A stretch of DNA of 64,000 nucleotides from assembly GCF_003049665.1 (NCBI RefSeq), contig NZ_PYWM01000013.1, positions 1-64,000 of the forward strand. The letters run 5' to 3'. The translations under genes were made by a program, and so were the position numbers. The stretch is from Lysinibacillus mangiferihumi (GTDB lineage: Bacteria > Bacillota > Bacilli > Bacillales_A > Planococcaceae). This document shows positions 59,206 through 64,000 of this stretch, one piece after another. Position 1 is the first letter of the stretch. Every line of letters begins with the position of its first letter. Under the pieces are notes generated by a model. That model had not been told where the DNA came from and ran no database searches. It saw only the letters and a list, made by a program, of their open reading frames with translations.

Positions 59206-60003
59206 CTATGTGGAAATTGTTCGAAAATTGTTTGAGTGACTGGCACTTAAATAGGTTAAATATGGTTTGCCTGTTAGTGGATGTGTTTGAATATCGGCGC
59301 ATACTCCAAAAACATCACGCAGTAGCTTAGGTGTTAACACTTCTTCTGGCGTACCATATTGAACGATACGACCTTGTTGTAAAACATAAATGTAGTCGCA
59401 GTACATTGCGGCCATATTTAAATCATGTAAGGCGGCGACAACCGTCAAATGCAGTGTTTGAATTAAATCCATTAGTTGTAATTGATGCTGGATATCTAAA
59501 TGATTTGTCGGCTCATCTAAAATAAGTATCTGTGCTTGCTGTGCAAGCGCACGCGCAACCATCACTCTCTTTTTTTCCCCTCCAGAAAGGGAACTAAAAC
59601 TACGTGTTTCTAAATGGGCAATACCTGTTTGAGACAAGGCTTCTTTTACAATATTAAAGTCTTCCTTATTGTCCAGCTCAAAAAGTTTTTTATGTGGTGT
59701 TCTCCCCATGCTTACTAAATCTTTTACTAGAAAATCGAACAACACAGGCGTTTCTTGACTGACAACTGCTAATTTCTTTGCGATGACTTTACTTGATTGC
59801 TTAAATATATCTTGCTCATTTAATAGCACTGTACCGCTTTCTGGCTTTAATAAACGATACATATTTTTTAATAGTGTAGACTTTCCGCTACCATTAGGGC
59901 CAATCAACCCAACAAACTGCTTTGCTTTTATTTGAATACTTACTTTCTCCAATATGCACTGATCATGAATGGAGAATGATACTTCCTTTGCTTCTAATGT
60001 CAT
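59206..60003 (-). CDS. Cobalamin/iron-siderophore ABC transporter ATP-binding protein (BtuD-like)
   Basis: A 265-residue ABC ATPase of the FecE/BtuD class: Walker A GPNGSGKSTLLKN, signature FSSLSGGEKKRVMVARAL, Walker B ILILDEPTNHLD, H-loop ALHDLNMA. It follows the FecCD permease, and the pair lies behind a cobalamin riboswitch, so B12 or cobinamide is the likely cargo. ATG 60003 is used; GTG 60006 is equally possible. The last dozen residues (SASHSNNFRTIST) are encoded by a dispersed repeat copy, so the tail is probably not ancestral. Confidence 0.88.
   Translation of the reverse strand: MTLEAKEVSFSIHDQCILEKVSIQIKAKQFVGLIGPNGSGKSTLLKNMYRLLKPESGTVLLNEQDIFKQSSKVIAKKLAVVSQETPVLFDFLVKDLVSMGRTPHKKLFELDNKEDFNIVKEALSQTGIAHLETRSFSSLSGGEKKRVMVARALAQQAQILILDEPTNHLDIQHQLQLMDLIQTLHLTVVAALHDLNMAAMYCDYIYVLQQGRIVQYGTPEEVLTPKLLRDVFGVCADIQTHPLTGKPYLTYLSASHSNNFRTIST
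59225..59248. repeat. Dispersed GTGTCAGGCACTC-type repeat, copy 3 (diverged)
   Basis: Inverted copy of the 396-420 / 50408-50432 repeat with two mismatches (AAGTGCCAGTCACTC). It overlaps the 3' end of the BtuD-like gene. Confidence 0.65.
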
Positions 60004-60008
60004 CACCT

Positions 60009-61055
60009 TTAATCCCCTTCACCAAATGAATAATTGTTTCGACGTAGTAGCCAAATGAAAAATGGTCCCCCACAAAAAGCAGTAATAATACCAATCGGCA
60101 TTTCTTCTGGGGCTATTAATACACGCGCTAACGCATCAGCCCAAACTAGAAAAATTCCCCCTAACAATGCACTTATGGGGATAACATGTTTATAATTAGA
60201 GCCAACTAACAAGCGTACGATATGCGGAATAATTAAACCAACAAACCCGATGGACCCACTTACTGCAACGAGCACACCTGTCAGTAAAGATACGAGTACT
60301 ATTAGCTGTATGCGAAACTGTTGAAGATTTACCCCTAACGTGACGGCTGCTTCTTCCCCAAGTAGTAATAAATTCAGATTTCGATAGTATAGCCACAACA
60401 ACCCAAATACGATAAAAAAGACAATGACTGGAATAAATAAATTACTCCATTTTGCTCCTGCGAGACTGCCTAACATCCAATACATAACGGCTTTCATACC
60501 GCCCTCTTCCTTAGACATCATTAACATAAAATTCGAAGTGGCAGATAAGATAAAGGACACCGCCATCCCCGCTAGTAAAAGGCGAAAAATCGAAATACGT
60601 CCTCCTACACGCGACAACAAAAATACTAAGACAATTGCCATAAAAGAGCCTAAAAAAGCAGAGACTGAAAGGGCGTAGATGCCTAAAAATGAAAACGCCC
60701 CTAAAATAATGACAGCCGTTGCGCCCACTGTTGCTCCCGAAGAAATACCTAAAATATACGGATCGGCTATCGAATTACGGACTAGTGCTTGAACAGCAGC
60801 ACCAGCAACCGCTAAGCCTGCACCAACAACAGCCGCCAGGATAACGCGAGGAGCACGTATTTGCCATATAATAATCTCCTGCGAGCGACTCCAATCCGCC
60901 TCTACAGAACTAGTAAAGAACGGTATTTTTGAAAGAATTACTTTCCATACATGCAACGGTGTAACTGACACAGACCCAATCATAATGGCCACTGTCATAG
61001 ACGCAATGAGCGCTAGAAAAAGGGTCAAAGAAAATAACATAAATTTTTTATTCAT
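60009..61055 (-). CDS. FecCD-family ABC permease (BtuC-like)
   Basis: A 348-residue permease with about ten membrane spans. FecCD signatures: IIWQIRAPRVILAAVVGAGL, GAAVQALVRNSIADPYILGI (in part), GSIGFVGLIIPHIVRLLVG and the final FCGGPFFIWLLRR. Transports cobalamin or iron-siderophore complexes across the membrane. The upstream cobalamin riboswitch favours a corrinoid substrate. No substrate-binding lipoprotein gene lies beside it, so the binding protein must be encoded elsewhere. First gene of a two-gene operon. Confidence 0.9.
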   Translation of the reverse strand: MNKKFMLFSLTLFLALIASMTVAIMIGSVSVTPLHVWKVILSKIPFFTSSVEADWSRSQEIIIWQIRAPRVILAAVVGAGLAVAGAAVQALVRNSIADPYILGISSGATVGATAVIILGAFSFLGIYALSVSAFLGSFMAIVLVFLLSRVGGRISIFRLLLAGMAVSFILSATSNFMLMMSKEEGGMKAVMYWMLGSLAGAKWSNLFIPVIVFFIVFGLLWLYYRNLNLLLLGEEAAVTLGVNLQQFRIQLIVLVSLLTGVLVAVSGSIGFVGLIIPHIVRLLVGSNYKHVIPISALLGGIFLVWADALARVLIAPEEMPIGIITAFCGGPFFIWLLRRNNYSFGEGD

Positions 61056-61098
61056 TTGGTTATGAACTCCTTATCAATCATGATAAAGACGCAGCAAT

Positions 61099-61139
61099 AA
61101 AAAAGGGCATTCTACGCATACATGCATAGAAATACCCTT
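61099..61139 (-). terminator. Terminator of the cobalamin riboswitch
   Basis: Minus-strand AAGGGTATTTCTATGC / GCGTAGAATGCCCTT hairpin followed by six T, between the aptamer and the permease gene. Confidence 0.88.
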
Positions 61140-61211
61140 AGCTAAACAAATTAGGAGAAATATCCATCAATTGTCCGTAATTGCTTGCATCCTCGTGGGC
61201 ATTACAGGTAT

Positions 61212-61385
61212 GAACTAACTGGCAGGTCTCCTGGCTTCGATTCATCGTATCTACGATTGCCTTCCCATTTAAAAACAGTGGCTACATTATCATAGAACTC
61301 CTCGTTACAGTTGCGGGACAGCGTCGGATTTACACCGACTTCCCTTTTAAGTGATGCTCGTGTTTACAAGCGTCACACCATTAGT
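61212..61385 (-). promoter_or_regulatory. Cobalamin (AdoCbl) riboswitch
   Basis: The minus strand has the conserved B12 box: GGGAAGTCGGTGTAAATCCG, GCTGTCCCGCAACTGTAACG and, at the 3' end, GAAGCCAGGAGACCTGCCAG. Cobalamin binding should promote the terminator at 61099 and repress the transporter genes. Confidence 0.95.
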
Positions 61386-61548
61386 ATCTGAAATTTTAAA
61401 ATTATGACGATTCTATCATACATCATTATCGTAGTCTATTATTTCCTTCATTGAGGAATCCATCCTTCCTCCTTTCAAACAAAATCCATCATTTCTGCAC
61501 ATTTACTTGCTACATTAAAAACACATTAAATCGAAGGAGGAAATTCAT

Positions 61549-62145
61549 ATGGTGTTAAATAAAAATCGGCTCCTAATGTTAGTGGCAGCATTTGCTTTAC
61601 TAATACTTTCAGCTTGTGCTGACAATTCGACGAAGTCAGAATCTGCTCATAGCGACAAAACAGGCCACGGCGAAGAGATGGACCATGGGGATGAAATGGA
61701 TCATTCCATGATGAATCATTCAAGCTCTGGTGAAGTTCCAGCCACTTTAAAAACAGCCGAAAATCCAAAATTCCCTGTCGGCAGTAAGGCTATTCTTACA
61801 GATGGCCATATGTCAGGAATGACAGGAGCCGAAGCGACAATTGTCGGCGCTTACGATACGACAGCATATATTATTTCATTTGAGCCTACTACTGGTGGTA
61901 AGACAATTGAAAATCATAAATGGGTGATTCATGAGGAATTAATCGACCCAGGTGAAGCACCTTTATCTCCAGGAACAGAAGTAAAAACTGATGCTACCCA
62001 TATGACAGGCATGGAAAATGCAACTGTACGCATTGATGATGCCGTACAAACGACTGTCTATATGGTCGATTTTGCTTTAACAACTACTGGTGAAGAAATG
62101 AAAAATCATAAATGGGTGACTGATAGCGAGCTAGCTACAAAATAA
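61549..62145 (+). CDS. YdhK-family lipoprotein (DUF1541)
   Basis: A 198-residue lipoprotein with lipobox LILSAC. A His/Met/Asp-rich segment follows (EEMDHGDEMDHSMMNHSSSG), and then two copies of the DUF1541 repeat, each with the pattern HMSGM(TG/E)..AT, a YDTTAYIISF-type strand and ENHKWV. The metal-like His/Met run suggests copper or other metal handling at the surface, but function is unproven. AAGGAGG precedes ATG 61549. It converges on a two-component system and shares a terminator with it. Confidence 0.85.
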   Translation: MVLNKNRLLMLVAAFALLILSACADNSTKSESAHSDKTGHGEEMDHGDEMDHSMMNHSSSGEVPATLKTAENPKFPVGSKAILTDGHMSGMTGAEATIVGAYDTTAYIISFEPTTGGKTIENHKWVIHEELIDPGEAPLSPGTEVKTDATHMTGMENATVRIDDAVQTTVYMVDFALTTTGEEMKNHKWVTDSELATK

Positions 62146-62150
62146 TAACA

Positions 62151-62187
62151 AAACAGCCTCTGTGGTTTTACCATCAGAGGCTGTTTT
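62151..62187. terminator. Bidirectional terminator
   Basis: AACAGCCTCTG / CAGAGGCTGTTTTT hairpin between the converging YdhK gene and response regulator gene, with T runs on both strands. Confidence 0.88.
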
Positions 62188-62880
62188 TCATTCTAAAACC
62201 TTTTTGTCACCGCTTTTATGCCATTTATAGCCGATTCCCCACACTGTCTGTAAATAATCATCCACTGGAAAGCCACTTTTTCGAAGCTTATCCCGTAAAT
62301 TGCGGACATGTGAATCAATCGTTCGGTCTTCAATTGCTACATTATATCCCCATACAGTGTTGATTAAATGCTCTCTTGAGAAAACTTTATTTTGATAATC
62401 AAGAAATAATGCTAACATCGAAAATTCTTTTGGCGTTAAAGAAATCATCTTTTGGTGAAAAGATGACTCAAAGGATTCTTTATTTAAGCATAGCCCTTCG
62501 AAATTAATAACGATTTCTTCAGCCTTTGTTCTTCTTAAAACAGCCTGTATACGCGCTAACAATTCTTCCTCATCGAAAGGCTTTAAAATATAGTCGTCAG
62601 CTCCAAGATTTAACCCTTTTATAATATCAGCCTGTTCCCCTTTTGCCGTAAGCATAATAACCGGCACGTCCCAAAACTTCCTTATTTCCTGACATACTTG
62701 CCAGCCATCCATATCAGGCATCATAATATCTAACAGCACTAAATCGATATGATGTTCTTCTAAATATTCTAAAGCATCTCTCACAGACGACCTAGCAATG
62801 CAATGAAAAGAAGGTTCAAGATAAAGGGTTAGTAACTCTAACATCCTTGGTTCATCGTCAATTAATAATAATGTTTTCAT
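62188..62880 (-). CDS. OmpR-family response regulator
   Basis: A 230-residue regulator. Receiver: LLIDDEPRM, phospho-acceptor Asp in LVLLDIMMPDMDGW, VIMLTAKG and LKPFDEEELL. The C-terminal winged helix has LTPKEFSMLALFLDYQNKVF and DSHVRNLRDKLRK, as in PhoB/OmpR proteins. It is co-transcribed with the kinase upstream, six bases away. The signal is unknown; the adjacent YdhK lipoprotein gene may be a target. Confidence 0.92.
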   Translation of the reverse strand: MKTLLLIDDEPRMLELLTLYLEPSFHCIARSSVRDALEYLEEHHIDLVLLDIMMPDMDGWQVCQEIRKFWDVPVIMLTAKGEQADIIKGLNLGADDYILKPFDEEELLARIQAVLRRTKAEEIVINFEGLCLNKESFESSFHQKMISLTPKEFSMLALFLDYQNKVFSREHLINTVWGYNVAIEDRTIDSHVRNLRDKLRKSGFPVDDYLQTVWGIGYKWHKSGDKKVLE

Positions 62881-62886
62881 TTGTTC

Positions 62887-64000
62887 CTACTCCTTAAACA
62901 ATAATTTAAAAGTAGTCCCTTTGTTTTCCTCACTAACAACGGTAATTTCCCCTCCATGTGCATGAACGAGCTCCTTTACAATGGCAAGTCCTAATCCTAA
63001 ACCGCCATTGGCACGCGTACGAGATTTATCAACCCTATAAAAACGTTCAAAAATATAAGGTAAATCCTTCTGCGGAATTCCTTTTCCGGTATCTTTTATA
63101 ATAATTGATACGAAATGATTGTTTCTTTCCACTTGTAAGAAAGTCGAATCTCCTGAGGAACAATAAGTCAGCGCATTATTTAACAAATTCAAAATAATTT
63201 GCTCCAACCTTATTGTATCAGCCAATAAAGTTAGTCCCGCTTCACATTGCACAAAAAGGTCAATGTGTTTTTCATGAAAAGCAGGTCTTAACTTTGCCTC
63301 AATACTTGCCACAAAGTCATCCATATGAAGACATTCTTTGTTTATAACAAATGCGTTTTCATCCATTTTTGCTAAATCAAATAAGTCTTTTATTAACCGT
63401 GATAATCGATTCGTTTCATCAATAATAATACGTAAATACTTTTGACGATCTCGTTCCGATAAATCTCGTTTATAAAGAATATCTGTATAACCTTTTATAA
63501 ACGTAATCGGTGTTCGCAGCTCATGAGCAATACTCGATAAAAATTCCTTTCTTTCCTCTCGTAAATGATTTAAGTCATCAGATAATAGTTGAATAGCATT
63601 CGCAAGATCACTTAATTCATCTTGACCATTCGTTGAAAGGGCTACTGTAAAATCCCCTTTACTCATTTTTAATGTTGCTTCTTTCATTTCAATTAATGGA
63701 CGAGCAAGCTTTCTAGATAACACAATAATCACTACAATGGTCACCAATCCCGACACAAGCCCAACAATTAGGAAGTGTTTATTTAATCGCTCCATTAAGG
63801 CATGGATAGAATCTGTATTTTGGAACATAAAAACATAGCCAATGGTCTTTTGCTGTTTTTGAATTGGACTAACGGTCGCTATATACTTTTCATCTTGCCA
63901 ATTGTTCTCTAGCACCTGACCATCATAAGGTACACTTGCTCCAAGCCTCTGTAAATATGCTTTTATATCAAGGTGCGGCGAAGAAGTAGCTAAAATTTTG
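62887..64000 (-). CDS. Sensor histidine kinase (partial at window edge)
   Basis: The reading frame stays open to the right end of the window (IL ATSSPHLDIKAYLQRLGA lies before the internal GTG at 63915), so the N terminus is missing. Visible order: end of an extracytoplasmic sensor, a membrane span (FLIVGLVSGLVTIVVIIVL), HAMP (SRKLARPLIEMKEATLKMSK), HisKA with phospho-acceptor His in FLSSIAHELRTPITF, and ATPase boxes LNLLNNALTY, IKDTGKGIPQKD and GGLGLGLAIVKE. Partner of the OmpR-type regulator just downstream. Ligand unknown. Confidence 0.92.
   Translation of the reverse strand, partial: KILATSSPHLDIKAYLQRLGASVPYDGQVLENNWQDEKYIATVSPIQKQQKTIGYVFMFQNTDSIHALMERLNKHFLIVGLVSGLVTIVVIIVLSRKLARPLIEMKEATLKMSKGDFTVALSTNGQDELSDLANAIQLLSDDLNHLREERKEFLSSIAHELRTPITFIKGYTDILYKRDLSERDRQKYLRIIIDETNRLSRLIKDLFDLAKMDENAFVINKECLHMDDFVASIEAKLRPAFHEKHIDLFVQCEAGLTLLADTIRLEQIILNLLNNALTYCSSGDSTFLQVERNNHFVSIIIKDTGKGIPQKDLPYIFERFYRVDKSRTRANGGLGLGLAIVKELVHAHGGEITVVSEENKGTTFKLLFKE

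Overview
The window looks like a low-GC, Gram-positive Bacillaceae chromosome, most likely Lysinibacillus or a close relative. The grounds are the order yeaC-yeaD-yebA-guaA followed by a pbuG-type permease, as in Bacillus subtilis, plus nrgAB, yitJ-metH, des-desKR and cgoX homologues with AAGGAGG-type ribosome sites and guanine, SAM and cobalamin riboswitches. The genus is inferred from protein style, not from a search.

Layout. 1-62 is the 5' end of a 16S rRNA gene on the minus strand, with tandem promoters behind it. 473-3697 holds pbuG with its guanine riboswitch, a CPBP-family membrane protease and a MOSC protein. 3913-19528 is an integrated element of about 15.6 kb in the 3' end of guaA, bounded by a 31-bp perfect (49-bp imperfect) direct repeat. 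Next to guaA it encodes a tyrosine recombinase. It also encodes terminase small and large subunits, portal, two probable head-tail connector proteins, scaffold, major capsid protein, a holin, a second small recombinase, winged-helix and XRE regulators and two plus-strand cargo genes. I find no tail, tape-measure, baseplate, endolysin or CI-like repressor gene. This resembles a capsid-forming satellite (cf-PICI-like) that would borrow tails, though its capsid gene has an in-frame stop and it may be decaying.

19476-25648 is guaA (own guanine riboswitch) and the yebA-yeaD-yeaC operon. 25868-29777 is a nosL-nosD-nosL-nosY-nosF copper/nitrous-oxide-reductase accessory operon without nosZ. 30369-33154 has an orphan basic protein and the NAD salvage pair nadE-pncB. 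33466-38359 on the plus strand carries PII-AmtB, a FetAB-like exporter and proline dehydrogenase, with ogt on the minus strand. 38673-43115 holds yoxD, the cold-sensing Des-DesK-DesR system and an acetyltransferase.

43331-48793 is a SAM-riboswitch-controlled yitJ-metH operon for methionine synthesis. 48918-51744 has the haem-pathway oxidase cgoX/hemY and a HemAT-like aerotaxis sensor. 52418-59125 includes a SEL1-repeat protein, a YdcF-family protein, a secreted low-complexity protein with a DUF2653 partner, an S-layer-anchored GDSL hydrolase, an EndoQ-like nuclease and a small orphan. 59206-61385 is a cobalamin-riboswitch-controlled BtuCD-like transporter, which fits the B12 need of MetH. The window ends with a YdhK-family lipoprotein and a two-component system whose kinase runs off the edge.

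The most unusual material is inside the island: the tail-less head-gene set, the interrupted capsid gene, a helically phased TTTAAA array, a nested inverted repeat of about 115 bp, and palindromic repeats that bracket single cargo genes and supply their start or stop codons.
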